Counted from the stretch's first letter, positions 1 to 9,243 are shown. The stretch is 64,000 nucleotides of DNA from Terriglobia bacterium (GCA_020073305.1 JAIQFK010000006.1:248001-312000), one strand, 5' to 3'. The notes: generated by a model from the letters alone, not told the origin. Numbers and translations: made by a program.

Positions 1-504
1 CGCGCCGCGGTCGGATGCACGTAGCATGAAGCCCTTCATGACACTGTAGGGGTCCACGAAGCCATCCGTTGAGCAGAAGCTTCCGCCGACGATGCCGTCT
101 GGTCGAATTTGCGGCGCCATGCGGGTCACGTCTTCAGCGCTGAGCAATTCCACCGCTTCGAGCCCCAACGCGGTCTGGCGTTCAAAATTCGCGCGCAGGT
201 AATCCATGTGCCGCTGGGAGGTTGCGACGAACAGATAACCCTGGGGGCGGTAACCCGAAGGATAATCCATGCGCTCATCAAACGAGCGAAAGAACGGAAT
301 GGAGTAGAGCGACATGCGGATGTTCACCGTCGTGGCAAACTGGGCCCGCACCCCGCCCATGCTCTTTCCCGTCGAGCCCTTTCCTTGCTGCGTTTCACGC
401 TCGATTACCAGCACATCGCGGCAGCCGCCTTCGGTTAAATGCCAGGCGATGCTCGACCCCACAATGCCGCCGCCGATGATGACTACGTCAGCCGATTCAA
501 TCAT
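1..504 (-). CDS. FAD-dependent oxidoreductase (DadA/glycine oxidase type), N-terminal part
   Basis: The reverse strand reads from an ATG at 504 to the window edge, giving 168 residues of an open frame with no stop, so the C-terminal part lies outside the window. The N-terminus carries a dinucleotide-binding segment, DVVIIGGGIVGSSIAWHL (GxGxxG), followed by VIERE at the end of the second beta strand. This is the FAD ADP-binding fold of D-amino-acid, sarcosine and glycine oxidases. STGKSMGGVRAQF fits the segment after the first helix in this DAO superfamily, and GGSFCSTDGFVDPYSVMKGF fits its substrate-domain region. The likely role is flavin-dependent oxidation of an amine or amino acid; the substrate cannot be assigned. 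It is divergent from the HD-GYP gene and has no visible signal peptide, so it is probably cytoplasmic. Confidence 0.85.
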   Translation of the reverse strand, partial: MIESADVVIIGGGIVGSSIAWHLTEGGCRDVLVIERETQQGKGSTGKSMGGVRAQFATTVNIRMSLYSIPFFRSFDERMDYPSGYRPQGYLFVATSQRHMDYLRANFERQTALGLEAVELLSAEDVTRMAPQIRPDGIVGGSFCSTDGFVDPYSVMKGFMLRASDRGA

Positions 505-531
505 TTCTAATCCCAAGCAGTGCCATTTTGT

Positions 532-546
532 CACCTGCGCCAGGTG
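532..546. promoter_or_regulatory. Perfect inverted repeat CACCTG-CGC-CAGGTG
   Basis: Six-base arms separated by three bases lie 28 bp upstream of the FAD oxidoreductase start, in the 258-bp gap shared with the rightward HD-GYP gene. Size and position fit a repressor or activator site. No regulator can be named. The rest of the gap shows only a weak TATAGG (710-715) ahead of the HD-GYP gene. Confidence 0.3.
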
Positions 547-762
547 CCTAGCTTGCCAGCCTATGGCTTACAAGTTAACCGCAGTTGACGCAAGGATATA
601 CCAACCATCATTGAATTACATAGCCTAAACGGCCCGCAATCAGCCGGGTTCCGATCAGGCTGCTTTGGATAGCGAATTGCCTAATTCCAATCGCAGGCTA
701 ACGTGCTGGTATAGGCGGCTGGAAACTTGGGAACCAACATCGTTTGGGACACACCGGTAGAA

Positions 763-2724
763 ATGGCGAGAACGGAAGCGCCTTCCATTCCTGTTGATGC
801 GCAGGTCAAGATTTTTGTCAGTCTCGTGATTGTTCTGGGCTGGATTGAGCTGGTTTACGGCCTGGGGCAATGGCGATCGGCCAACGCGGTCGCATTTCTC
901 GTTTACCTGGTCATCGTGCTGCTGCTTTCCGGTTGGAAGCTGCAGTTGCCGGGAGTTACGGGCGCCATCGCCGCCACTTTCGTGCTGGTGATGATTGGCA
1001 TCGTTTCGCTGAACCTGTCTGAGGTTCTTATCGCCGGCTGTGCGGCGGTTTTGCTCCAACACCTGTGGCAATCCACGAAGAATCTACGCCCGGTTCAGAT
1101 GTTGTTCGATGTTGCCGGCGCCTCCATCGCCATCACCGCGTCCTATCGAGTTTTCCATTCGTCCTGGCTGCGAAGTCTGCCACTCGAAATGCCGGTCATG
1201 CTGGCGCTGCTTGGATGTGCGTACTTTGCGGCCACGACCGTGGTGACGGCTTCGTTTATTGCACTGACCGAGGGACAATCGATCCGCCAGGTCTGGCGCA
1301 AGTCGTATCTGTGGGCATTTCCCTACTATCTGCTTGGGGCCGCGACGGCGGGTCTCTTCGACGTCGCCAAGCAACATTTGGGATCACAGACCTCGTTGCT
1401 GGTTGTGCCGGTTGCCTTTCTGGGTTACGGCACCTACCGGAAGTACCTGGGTCGCCTGGAGCAAGAAAAGAAACACGCCAACGAAACCGCGGATCTCCAC
1501 CTGCGGACCATAGAATCGCTGGCGCTCGCTATTGAAGCGAAAGATCACACCACGCATGATCATTTGCAGCGTGTTCAGACCTACGCGATGGAAATTGCCA
1601 AGGAGATGAACCTCAGTGAGAACGAGCTGCAGGCAGTGCGCGCCGCCTCTCTGATGCACGACATCGGCAAGATCGCGGTGCCCGAGCACATCGTCTGCAA
1701 GCCGGGGAAGCTCACGCCCGGGGAGTTCGAGAAAATGAAGGTCCATCCCGTGGTGGGCGCGGAGATTCTGTCGCGCGCTCACTTCCCGTACCCCGTGGTG
1801 CCGATCGTGCGCAGTCACCATGAGAAGTGGGATGGTTCCGGATATCCGGATGGACTCAGGGGCACGGAGATTCCCATAGGGGCTCGCATCCTGTCCGTCG
1901 TAGATTGCCTGGATGCCCTCGCCAGCGACCGCCAGTACCGCCGCGCGCTCCCTCTCGGCAAGGCGATGGAGATGGTGGCGGAGCAGGCCGGCACGGCATT
2001 TGATCCTGAGGTGGTGCAGATTCTGCAGAGACGCTACATCGAGCTGGAGCAGCTTGCGCGCGGAACCCCGGCCGACAGCTTCAGCCTGTCCACTAGCATC
2101 AAGATCGAACGGGGCGCCGCTCCCGCAGCAGGCTTCGAGGAGTCGAGCGATTCAGGCGCAGTTTCAGTAGCGCCCATCGCCGGTTGGGGAGCGTTGCTCG
2201 ATGTGCTGGAGACCCTGCCCGGACTTCTTGCGCCCAGAGAGGTCTTCGCACTGTGTACGGGCAGGTTGCAGGAACTCATGCCCTGCGATGGCCTGGCGGT
2301 TTACATGCGTTGCGACGATACGCTCATCCCTCAACTGGCCAGCGGGGCGAATGCGGAAGCTCTGTTGTCGTTGAAAATGTCCGTGGGTGAGGGGCTTCCG
2401 GGTTGGGTGGCCGCCAACGGAAGGCCGATTCTGAATGGACATCCGTCCGTGAATTCGGGCGAGATGAGCGGCTTAAGATCCGCTCTGGCGATTCCGCTCG
2501 AGGGCCAAGAGGAAGTCGCCGGAGTTCTGGCGCTCTTCCGCGCCCAACCGGATGCGTTCTCAGCGGGTGATTTGCAGCATCTCATGGCGCTCGGCCCGCT
2601 GCTCGGCCTTGTGGTCGAAAACTGTAGAGCGCACGGCCAGCGAGGCCGCAACAACGTAATTCCCATTGCCTCCCAGGCAACCCCGCGGGCCCGGAGCCTT
2701 CAACAAAACCTGGTCACGGTGTAA
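763..2724 (+). CDS. Membrane HD-GYP phosphodiesterase with C-terminal GAF domain
   Basis: Residues are counted from an upstream TTG at 727; the ATG at 763 is residue 13. About seven hydrophobic segments occupy residues 25-235. A short helical linker leads to an HD-GYP domain (about 265-425) with the HD pair in LMHDIGK (311-312), HxxxDGSGYP (364-374, HHEKWDGSGYP), and downstream VVDCLDALASDR. A GAF-like domain fills about 480-640. HD-GYP proteins hydrolyse cyclic di-GMP, so this is probably a membrane sensor that lowers c-di-GMP; two PilZ genes lie about 8 kb downstream. ATG 763 is preferred because a -10-like TATAGG at 710-715 would put the transcript start beside the TTG, but neither start has a strong ribosome site. 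Confidence 0.88.
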   Translation: MARTEAPSIPVDAQVKIFVSLVIVLGWIELVYGLGQWRSANAVAFLVYLVIVLLLSGWKLQLPGVTGAIAATFVLVMIGIVSLNLSEVLIAGCAAVLLQHLWQSTKNLRPVQMLFDVAGASIAITASYRVFHSSWLRSLPLEMPVMLALLGCAYFAATTVVTASFIALTEGQSIRQVWRKSYLWAFPYYLLGAATAGLFDVAKQHLGSQTSLLVVPVAFLGYGTYRKYLGRLEQEKKHANETADLHLRTIESLALAIEAKDHTTHDHLQRVQTYAMEIAKEMNLSENELQAVRAASLMHDIGKIAVPEHIVCKPGKLTPGEFEKMKVHPVVGAEILSRAHFPYPVVPIVRSHHEKWDGSGYPDGLRGTEIPIGARILSVVDCLDALASDRQYRRALPLGKAMEMVAEQAGTAFDPEVVQILQRRYIELEQLARGTPADSFSLSTSIKIERGAAPAAGFEESSDSGAVSVAPIAGWGALLDVLETLPGLLAPREVFALCTGRLQELMPCDGLAVYMRCDDTLIPQLASGANAEALLSLKMSVGEGLPGWVAANGRPILNGHPSVNSGEMSGLRSALAIPLEGQEEVAGVLALFRAQPDAFSAGDLQHLMALGPLLGLVVENCRAHGQRGRNNVIPIASQATPRARSLQQNLVTV

Positions 2725-2747
2725 TACCAACTTCCCGGTGAACGGCC

Positions 2748-3749
2748 TCACTTCTCGGCGCCCGACGCATAGTATCCCTTGCGCACCTGCACCTTCAGAT
2801 TGTGGTCTGTGGTGCGCAGATCTACGCGGCGGAAGGTGCCGTCTTTCTTTTCGTTGGTGGGTGTGTAGCTGATGGCGTACTGGCTGCGCATCTCGTCCTG
2901 CAGTTCTTTGAAGACTTCGGGCAGAGTATGCTTCCTGTCCACACGAAACACGCGCCCGCCCGTCTCTTCCGACATCCTCCGGAGCGCGGAATCGCTCACG
3001 CCGCCGAAGTAACCGCGGCCGTAATACGCACGGGGGTCGACGTAGTAAATGCTGTAGATGACGGTGTCGGCCTTCTGGGCCGATTTGATTGCCTCATCGA
3101 TTTTCAGACGGCTACCTTCGTCCATGCCGTCCGTAATGAGCACCATTGCCTTGCGGCCTACCTCGTGCGTCATCCGGTCCGTGGCGGCTAAATAGACCGC
3201 GTCATAGAGCACGGTGCCGCGCGGTTGCCCGATGGTCGGAACCGGCCCGGGATGAACTCCCTGAACTCCCGAGTTGACGCGCAACTGGCTGAGCCCGGCT
3301 TGCAGCAGGCGTGGTGAGCCGGTGAAATCCTGCAGAAGCTCAGCCTCCTCGCCGAAGCTGATCAGAAACGCCATATCCTTCTTCCGCAGCACCTGCGAGA
3401 AAAACTGATACGCGGCTTCGCGCTCGATGTCGATGAGATTGCGCTGGCTCGCGCTCACGTCCACCAGCAGGCCAATGGTCAGCGGCAAGTCCGTTTCGCG
3501 GGTGAAATATTTGATGGTTTGCGTCTGCCCATCTTCGGTAAGGGTGAAATCGTCTTTCGTCAGATTACTGATCAGCGCGTTGTGCTTGTCGCGCACCGAA
3601 GCCAGCAGGCTGACCAGATTGACCTCAACCTGGATGGTGGGCGAAATGTCCTCAGCGGGTTTCTGTTCCTGCTGCTGAGGCCGCGCTCCAGGAAGCAGGA
3701 TCATCACCGCGAGAAGCGCCGCGGCTGGGCGGGCAAAAAGATCAGGCAT
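2748..3749 (-). CDS. VWFA-related secreted protein
   Basis: 333 residues. The start at 3749 gives a signal peptide (MPDLFARPAAALLAVMILLPGARP), whereas the longer frame upstream would run into the divergent glycosylase gene. The body is the VWFA-related domain common in Acidobacteria: a short beta-rich segment (VEVNLVSLLASVRDKHN, LTKDDFTLTEDGQ), then a von Willebrand A fold with a MIDAS-like start LLVDVSASQRN, a distal ITDGMDE motif, and a C-terminal beta domain ending LKVQVRKGYYAS. MIDAS DxSxS is present as DVSAS. It is likely exported and binds a divalent cation or protein partner; no catalytic role is implied. It is convergent with the HD-GYP gene and divergent from the glycosylase. Confidence 0.88.
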   Translation of the reverse strand: MPDLFARPAAALLAVMILLPGARPQQQEQKPAEDISPTIQVEVNLVSLLASVRDKHNALISNLTKDDFTLTEDGQTQTIKYFTRETDLPLTIGLLVDVSASQRNLIDIEREAAYQFFSQVLRKKDMAFLISFGEEAELLQDFTGSPRLLQAGLSQLRVNSGVQGVHPGPVPTIGQPRGTVLYDAVYLAATDRMTHEVGRKAMVLITDGMDEGSRLKIDEAIKSAQKADTVIYSIYYVDPRAYYGRGYFGGVSDSALRRMSEETGGRVFRVDRKHTLPEVFKELQDEMRSQYAISYTPTNEKKDGTFRRVDLRTTDHNLKVQVRKGYYASGAEK

Positions 3750-3791
3750 ACCGGTACAATGAGGACGTATCTCCTGCCACGATTGTTTCAA

Positions 3792-4397
3792 ATGCATACC
3801 GCGATCCGCCACTTGAAGGCAAATGACCCGGTTCTGGGAGCCCTGATTGAAAGCGTAGGCGCCTACGCGATCGAGTTCCGCGAGCCAACCTTCGAGACGC
3901 TGGTCCGCTCTATCGTGTTTCAACAGCTCAGCGGCAAGGTCGCGCGGGTCATCTACGGCCGGCTGGCCGCCGCGCTGCCGGGCGCTCGCGTGACCCCGGA
4001 TGGCATCCTCAAGCTGCGGCCCGACCGGATGCGGCGGCTGGGCCTTTCGCGCCAGAAAACCGCGTATATCCGCGACCTGGCCCGTCAAACTGTCAAGGGG
4101 AAAATTGCTTTTGACTCCCTGGCTCAACTTACGGACGACGAAGTGATCGAGCAATTAACCGCGGTCAAGGGCATCGGCGTTTGGACCGCGCACATGTTCC
4201 TCATTTTCGCTCTACGCCGCAACAACGTGTTGCCCACCGGCGACCTCGGGGTCCGCACCGCGATCCAGCGGGTTTATGGCCTGGCGGAACTGCCCAAGCC
4301 GCGAGACATGGAGGAGATGGCTCGCGGCTGGCATCCCTACTGCACAGTGGCGGCGTGGTATCTCTGGCGCAGCCTGGACGGGCAGGCGGGGATCTGA
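3792..4397 (+). CDS. DNA-3-methyladenine glycosylase, AlkA/HhH-GPD family
   Basis: About 201 residues. A helix-hairpin-helix followed by the Gly/Pro-Asp loop is plain: AVKGIGVWTAHMFLIF, then NNVLPTGDLGVRTA, in which the Asp is the expected catalytic residue. The N-terminal helix segment SIVFQQLSGKVARVIYGRL is typical of AlkA-like base-excision enzymes. They remove alkylated purines such as 3-methyladenine from DNA. An ATG at 3759 is also open, but TACAAT at 3755-3760 looks like a -10 box, which would put transcription start near 3767, so the ATG at 3792 is preferred. No Ada or other alkylation gene is adjacent. Confidence 0.88.
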   Translation: MHTAIRHLKANDPVLGALIESVGAYAIEFREPTFETLVRSIVFQQLSGKVARVIYGRLAAALPGARVTPDGILKLRPDRMRRLGLSRQKTAYIRDLARQTVKGKIAFDSLAQLTDDEVIEQLTAVKGIGVWTAHMFLIFALRRNNVLPTGDLGVRTAIQRVYGLAELPKPRDMEEMARGWHPYCTVAAWYLWRSLDGQAGI

Positions 4398-4411
4398 AGC
4401 TGACCGGTGGT

Positions 4412-5176
4412 TCAATCAATCCGGCAGACAAATCCCGCCGAAGGGCTTCCATTGCTCATGCCGCCGGGCGCGATTCCAGCATCGGTGTAATAGAGATGGC
4501 CCTTATACATGCACATGCCGTGCGGGTCGGGGTCGTCTTTTGAGAGCGTGATCTGCTCGAGAATGCGGCCATCGGTCGAGTCCAGCTTGTGAATCACGCG
4601 GTCGGTTGAATGCATGACCCAGATTCCCGGCGGGTCCCACGCGAGCCCATGCGCGCGGTCGAGATGCACCGGAATCTGATGGATCACGTGAAAGTCCTTT
4701 GGGTTTACCTGTGACAGTTTGCGGATCTGCAGCGACGTGAGCCACAACGTTCCTTCAGCGAACTCCAGGCCGTGAACTCCACCGCCGCCGGGCACCGGAT
4801 AACGAGCGACGGTTTTGCCGTTATGCGGATCGGCCTTGACCACCTCGCCGGTCTTGGCGTCGGTGGCCCTTGGCGGGCGGCCCACCGCCGGACCATTCGC
4901 CGCCATCCACACCGCGCCCTCTCCAAACGCAATCCCGCTGGTGTTCGACGACTCCGTTTCGATGCTGTGCAGCAGCTTGCCATTCCAGTCGACCAGGTGG
5001 GCCCGGTCGGTTACCTGCTCGCCAATCCAGAAGCCTTCAGAGGTGGTTTCGAGGCCGTTGGGGTGGCCGTCCGGGGAACGAAACAGCTTCACGACTTTAG
5101 CCGGGCGGGAAGGGAACTCCGCGGCCCGCACGCGCGAGGCCGCAAGCAGAGCGAGAAAACATCGCCGGTTGATCAT
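4412..5176 (-). CDS. Secreted beta-propeller (SMP-30/Vgb-like) protein
   Basis: 254 residues with an N-terminal export signal (MINRRCFLALLAASRVRAAEF; the RR pair makes Tat export possible). Repeated short segments such as GLETTSEGFWIGEQVTDR, SGIAFGEGAVWMAANG, HGLEFAEGTLWLTSL, HGLAWDPPGIWVMHS and HGMCMYKGHLYYTDAG look like blades of a six-bladed propeller of the SMP-30/virginiamycin-B-lyase-like class. No catalytic residues can be assigned. Its start overlaps the stop of the hydroxyacid oxidase gene by 4 bases (ATGA), so the two are translationally coupled. A role beside that oxidase is inferred only from linkage. Confidence 0.7.
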   Translation of the reverse strand: MINRRCFLALLAASRVRAAEFPSRPAKVVKLFRSPDGHPNGLETTSEGFWIGEQVTDRAHLVDWNGKLLHSIETESSNTSGIAFGEGAVWMAANGPAVGRPPRATDAKTGEVVKADPHNGKTVARYPVPGGGGVHGLEFAEGTLWLTSLQIRKLSQVNPKDFHVIHQIPVHLDRAHGLAWDPPGIWVMHSTDRVIHKLDSTDGRILEQITLSKDDPDPHGMCMYKGHLYYTDAGIAPGGMSNGSPSAGFVCRID

Positions 5177-6330
5177 GATTCACCTCGAATTCTTACCAGG
5201 TTGCGATCGATGGCGGCGAGATTCGGGACGCCCGCCAGCGCCATATCGAGCGCCAGTTCGGTACGCAACAGTTCGATGACGCGCTCGACGCCCGGCTGGC
5301 CAAAAGCCGCCAGCCCGTAAAGATACGGCCTCGCAATGCAAACGGCGCACGCGCCTAGCGCCAGGGCCTTCAGAATATCGGTCCCGCGGCGAAAGCCGCC
5401 ATCGATCATCACGGGAATGCGCCCGCGCACGGCGGCAACCACTTCGGGAAGGGCTTCTATGGTTGCGCCCACGTGATCCAATTGGCGGCCTCCGTGATTG
5501 GAGACGATGATGGCGGCTACTCCGTTTTCCACGCAGCGCTCGGCGTCTTCGTGGGTCAGAACGCCCTTGACGATGACCGGGAGCCTGGAGGCTTCGCGCA
5601 ACTCGCCGAGCGACTCCCAGGTTGGCGTAGGATCGGTGCGCGAAGGATACCTGCCTACCCGCTCGGGATTCTTCGCGCGCGGCAGCCGGCCTTCGGCGTC
5701 GCGTTTAGGTAATCCGGTTTCGCACCACGACCGCTCCAGTTGATTGCGGATGTCGCGATCCCGATGCGAGACGTAGGCGATGTCGGTGGAGAGGCAAATG
5801 CCGGAACAGCCCGAGCCTTCAAGCCATTTGGCGAGCGCGCGCATACTGGCCCGGTCCTTGAGCGATCCGCCGGTCTCGAGCTGCCACCACACCGGCCCTT
5901 TTCCCGATTGAGCGAGTTTCTCGATGCCGCCGTTGGTGATGTGCAGCGCCCTGGCATTGGCGGCCGCGCGAGCCACGACATTTTCGCCGTCCGGATAGAA
6001 ACAGTTCTTGCCGCCCGCCGGGTCGAGGAGAATGGGGTACGGCAGCTTCTGCCCCAGCAACTCGACAGTTAGATCAATCTGATGGACATCCACCAGTGCG
6101 CGCGGCCGGATCACGATGCGGTTGAATGCCGTGCGATTGTCGGCGAGCGAAACTTCGTCTTCCGCGCCGCCATCGAGGTAATCCCACGCGACCGGATCGA
6201 GTTTGGCCTTGGCCAGCGGCGCAAAGTCCATCACGCGGACGGGTTCGTCGAGCGGAACGTCGCGATCCTGCGCAAATGCGGCGGAGCCGAATAGAGAGAT
6301 CAGGTTCCGCAGCGCCTGCCGCCGGTTCAT
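5173..6330 (-). CDS. FMN-dependent alpha-hydroxy acid dehydrogenase/oxidase, exported
   Basis: 385 residues from the ATG at 6330. The N-terminus MNRRQALRNLISLFGSAAFAQ resembles a Tat signal, unusual for this normally cytoplasmic family. The fold matches the glycolate/lactate oxidase family: DYLDGGAEDEVSLADNR, the barrel strand SGICLSTDIAYVSHRDRDIRNQ, VIVKGVLTHEDAERCVENG with the FMN lysine, catalytic His in SNHGGRQLD, and phosphate-binding DGGFRRGTDILKALALGA. It should oxidise a 2-hydroxy acid to the 2-oxo acid. The usual PTAMQ-type segment is replaced by DPAGGKNCFYPDGEN, so the substrate may differ. The next gene overlaps by 4 bases, and a Ser/Thr kinase gene ends 37 bp upstream on the same strand. 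Confidence 0.87.
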   Translation of the reverse strand: MNRRQALRNLISLFGSAAFAQDRDVPLDEPVRVMDFAPLAKAKLDPVAWDYLDGGAEDEVSLADNRTAFNRIVIRPRALVDVHQIDLTVELLGQKLPYPILLDPAGGKNCFYPDGENVVARAAANARALHITNGGIEKLAQSGKGPVWWQLETGGSLKDRASMRALAKWLEGSGCSGICLSTDIAYVSHRDRDIRNQLERSWCETGLPKRDAEGRLPRAKNPERVGRYPSRTDPTPTWESLGELREASRLPVIVKGVLTHEDAERCVENGVAAIIVSNHGGRQLDHVGATIEALPEVVAAVRGRIPVMIDGGFRRGTDILKALALGACAVCIARPYLYGLAAFGQPGVERVIELLRTELALDMALAGVPNLAAIDRNLVRIRGES

Positions 6331-6367
6331 GACGATCCAGACTATCACGCCCACGCGCGGGGATCAG

Positions 6368-8122
6368 CTATTGTTGCAAGGGGATGTTGATGAAATTGGT
6401 CACGCCGTTCTGGATCTCGATGGACTTCGATTTTTGAAGGCCGCTCTTCTCTACCCGCACGGTGTAAGTGCCGGGCGGGAGGCTGATTTGAGCCGGCGTA
6501 GTCTGCGGAAACTGCTTGTCGTTGACAAAGATCGATGCGCCGCTGGGCGTGGAAGTGAGCATCAGGGTTCCGGACTGCGTGCGCAGCGTGATGGTCGGGA
6601 CTTCGTAGGGGCTGTCGATAATTCGGACTTCGCGGCTTTCGCGCTGATAACCGTCCTGGTTGAGCGTAAGGGTGTGCCTCCCCGGCAGCACATTCAGCAC
6701 GCAGGGCGTCTTGCACGAGACCGCCGGATTGTTATCCAGGAGCGCCGTTGCGCCCGCCGGCTCGCTGGTCACCAGAACGTCTTGCGGCCCATTGGCCGGC
6801 CTGGGCTTCACCTTAGGCCGTTCCTCCTGCTTGGGCGGAGCCGCTTCGGGCCTTTCTTCCGTTTCCGCCGGGAGCTGCGTCTTCGGTTCGCTGGTCTTGG
6901 CAGCCGCGGTTTCCGCGGGGGCTGGGGCAGGCTTCGGCGGCGCGGACGGAACGTCCATGGCGCTGGGCTTCTTGTCGTCCGCGGGCGGCACGGCCGGCGG
7001 GTTCGAGGCGGGCGTCACATTGGCGGGCGGATTCGAAGCCGTCGGCGCGGGTGGCGGCGTCGAGATGTGACCCGTCCCCAGGCCCTGCCCGAATTGCAGC
7101 GCGATCAGTCCAATCAACCCGAGAGCCACGATCAGCGCCGCGGCAAACGGCAGAACCCATTTTTTCGCACTGCGGCGGCGGCCCAACAGCGTTTCCTCGG
7201 TGGTGGTGCCTGATCCGGCAACGACTTGAAGGGGTACCGCCTCGGTAGCCACCGTCGGCATATTCATGCTGCCGCCGCGCGGCAGATTCTTCCAACCTTG
7301 AGTGTTCGCGCATGCGCCGTCGAGTCCGTTTATAAACTCGATACACAAGTTATAGCGCCCTTCCGGCTTCTTCAGGAGTGCGCGGCGCAGCACGGCGTCA
7401 ATCTGCGGGCTGAGCGTTGGGTTCAGCCGTTGCACCGGCGGCGGATCTTCCGCCACGATCTTATACACCACGGTGGTGAGATGCTCGCCGGTGAAGGGCC
7501 GCTCGCCCGTCAGCATCTCAAAAGCAATCACGGCTAAAGAAAACTGATCCGCGCGCCCGGTCACGGCGAGACCCTGCACTTGCTCAGGCGACATGTAGTT
7601 CGGCGTGCCGAGAATGGTGCCGGTCTGGGTGTATTGCTGTGAGGTGGTCACCTTCGCGATGCCGAAATCGGTGATCTTCACCGCGCCATCGGAAGCCATC
7701 ATGATGTTCGCCGGCTTAATATCGCGGTGAACGATGCCTTTGGCGTGGGCGTAATCCAAAGCCGCCGCCGTCTGGCGTAGAATATTGATCAGCCGTTCCG
7801 GAGCGATGGGCTGCTTGGAAGAGAGAAGCTGGTCAAGCGTGGGGCCATCCACATACTCCATGGCGATGAAGGCGATGTCACCCCGCTCTTCCATGTCGTA
7901 GATGGTGACGATGCCTGGGTGCGACAGGATGCCCGCGGAGCGTGCCTCGCGAAACAGGCGCTCGCGGAGCTTGGCGCGCTCATCGGGGTCGTCCACCTCA
8001 GTCAGGCGGATGGTTTTGATCGCCACCTGCCGCCCGATGGTCGGATCGACGGCCTGGTACACCACTCCCATGGCCCCATGGCCAAGTTCCTTGACGATTT
8101 GATAGCGGCCTATGCTATCCAT
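6368..8122 (-). CDS. Membrane Ser/Thr protein kinase with two PEGA domains
   Basis: 584 residues. A Hanks-type kinase domain covers about 7-265: glycine loop LGHGAMGVVYQA, VAIKTI lysine, HRDIKPAN catalytic loop, DFGIAK, and GTPNYMSPEQ of the activation segment. One membrane segment (WVLPFAAALIVALGLIGLIA, about 317-336) follows, then a long Pro/Ala/Lys-rich extracytoplasmic linker. Two PEGA repeats follow, beginning near DVLVTSEPAGATALLDN and LMLTSTPSGASIFVND. This is the PknB-like architecture with an external sensor. It is the first gene of a leftward set with the hydroxyacid oxidase and propeller protein; the gap of 37 bases suggests an operon, though its substrates are unknown. Confidence 0.95.
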   Translation of the reverse strand: MDSIGRYQIVKELGHGAMGVVYQAVDPTIGRQVAIKTIRLTEVDDPDERAKLRERLFREARSAGILSHPGIVTIYDMEERGDIAFIAMEYVDGPTLDQLLSSKQPIAPERLINILRQTAAALDYAHAKGIVHRDIKPANIMMASDGAVKITDFGIAKVTTSQQYTQTGTILGTPNYMSPEQVQGLAVTGRADQFSLAVIAFEMLTGERPFTGEHLTTVVYKIVAEDPPPVQRLNPTLSPQIDAVLRRALLKKPEGRYNLCIEFINGLDGACANTQGWKNLPRGGSMNMPTVATEAVPLQVVAGSGTTTEETLLGRRRSAKKWVLPFAAALIVALGLIGLIALQFGQGLGTGHISTPPPAPTASNPPANVTPASNPPAVPPADDKKPSAMDVPSAPPKPAPAPAETAAAKTSEPKTQLPAETEERPEAAPPKQEERPKVKPRPANGPQDVLVTSEPAGATALLDNNPAVSCKTPCVLNVLPGRHTLTLNQDGYQRESREVRIIDSPYEVPTITLRTQSGTLMLTSTPSGASIFVNDKQFPQTTPAQISLPPGTYTVRVEKSGLQKSKSIEIQNGVTNFINIPLQQ

Positions 8123-8211
8123 TGCCAGAGCTCAAAACAGGCGAACGGATTCCTGTTCCACGCCTGCCATCCTATCATCTCATCTGGAGCCGCCGTCCCG
8201 CTTAGGCGCTT

Positions 8212-8245
8212 GGGTAGTGAGGTCATTTCTATCACCCCACTACCC
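8212..8245. promoter_or_regulatory. Inverted repeat GGGTAGTG...CACTACCC between divergent genes
   Basis: Exact 8-base arms are separated by 18 bases, 90 bp upstream of the PEGA kinase start and 41 bp upstream of the next rightward gene. There is no T-run, so an operator or hairpin in the divergent promoter region is likelier than a terminator. The remaining gap (8123-8286) holds nothing else recognisable. Confidence 0.35.
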
Positions 8246-8286
8246 GCGCTTGCGCCCTCCGGGGCTCTCGTGGGCCAATAAGGGGC

Positions 8287-9243
8287 ATGAGGAGCTCATT
8301 CATTATCTGCGGAATGGCCGCCATCGTTCTGCCGCTGCTCGCGCCTTCGGCGAACACAGTCGTGCAAACTCCCACGTTTGACGCGGCGTTCTGGAAACAG
8401 TGGGGCGACGGGCAGGCCGAGCTTTCCGGCTATGACCTGACGTTCCCTCGTTACGGGCAACCGCGCCGCGGCGTCGCCGTGACCATCTTTGTCACGGAGA
8501 CTTTCTCGAACGCGCTGCGCGTCAAGTCGGATCCCGGCAGGCATCCGGCGAGTGATGAATTCTCGGTGATGAAGTTGAACCTGGTGGAGGACTATCAGAC
8601 CGGCATCTACGACTACAACGACATGACCAGCATCTTCGTGGCTTTGGCGCCGGTGAACGGCAGGCCGGCCGGGTCTGCGGCCAAGATTTCCTTTTCCAGC
8701 CAGGAGTGGTGCGGCCACACCTTTCAGCAATTGCTCTTCGACGCGCGCGCCATCCGCGCCACCAGCCACAGCTATTTCGACGGGGAGGCCGATCAGCAGA
8801 GCCGGTTCGATGATCCGGCTGAAGGCATCAGTGAAGACGAGCTTTTGTTGTGGGCGCGCGGGATGGCTGCGCCAAAGCTGGTACCGGGCGAGCGCCGCGA
8901 AGTTCCGTTTCTGACTTCTTTGCAGGCCTCGCGCCAGCAGCATGCGCCGTTGTCCTGGCGCCGCGCCACACTCTCGCGTTCCGCGCGTCCACAACAAATC
9001 TCGGGTCCGCTCGGCAAGTTCAGCGTCGAGGTCTGGACCGCAGCCATTCCGGGAGGCGTCCAGCGGACCGTTTACGTGGAAGCCGCCGAACCGCACCGCG
9101 TCATCCGATGGGAGGCAAGCAACGGCGAGCACGCGGAGCTGCTGGGGTCGCGCCGCATGAAATATTGGGAGATGAACCGCGAGGGCTTCGAAACGGCATT
9201 GAAGGACCTGGGCCTCTCGCGCCGCCCGCCACGCACCACGTAA
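8287..9243 (+). CDS. Conserved secreted protein of unknown function
   Basis: 318 residues starting with a signal peptide (MRSSFIICGMAAIVLPLLAPSANT). The mature part is soluble in composition, with FWKQWGDGQAELSGYDL, RRGVAVTIFVTETFSN, MKLNLVEDYQTGIYDYNDMTSIF and FSSQEWCGHTFQQL, and a C-terminal half rich in EVWT/VYVEAAEPHRVIRWE strands. I do not recognise a named domain; similar all-beta periplasmic proteins are common in Acidobacteria. A single cysteine after the signal (EWCGH) gives no disulfide. It stands alone between the divergent kinase and the BON gene. The weak ribosome site leaves the start a little uncertain. Confidence 0.75.
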   Translation: MRSSFIICGMAAIVLPLLAPSANTVVQTPTFDAAFWKQWGDGQAELSGYDLTFPRYGQPRRGVAVTIFVTETFSNALRVKSDPGRHPASDEFSVMKLNLVEDYQTGIYDYNDMTSIFVALAPVNGRPAGSAAKISFSSQEWCGHTFQQLLFDARAIRATSHSYFDGEADQQSRFDDPAEGISEDELLLWARGMAAPKLVPGERREVPFLTSLQASRQQHAPLSWRRATLSRSARPQQISGPLGKFSVEVWTAAIPGGVQRTVYVEAAEPHRVIRWEASNGEHAELLGSRRMKYWEMNREGFETALKDLGLSRRPPRTT

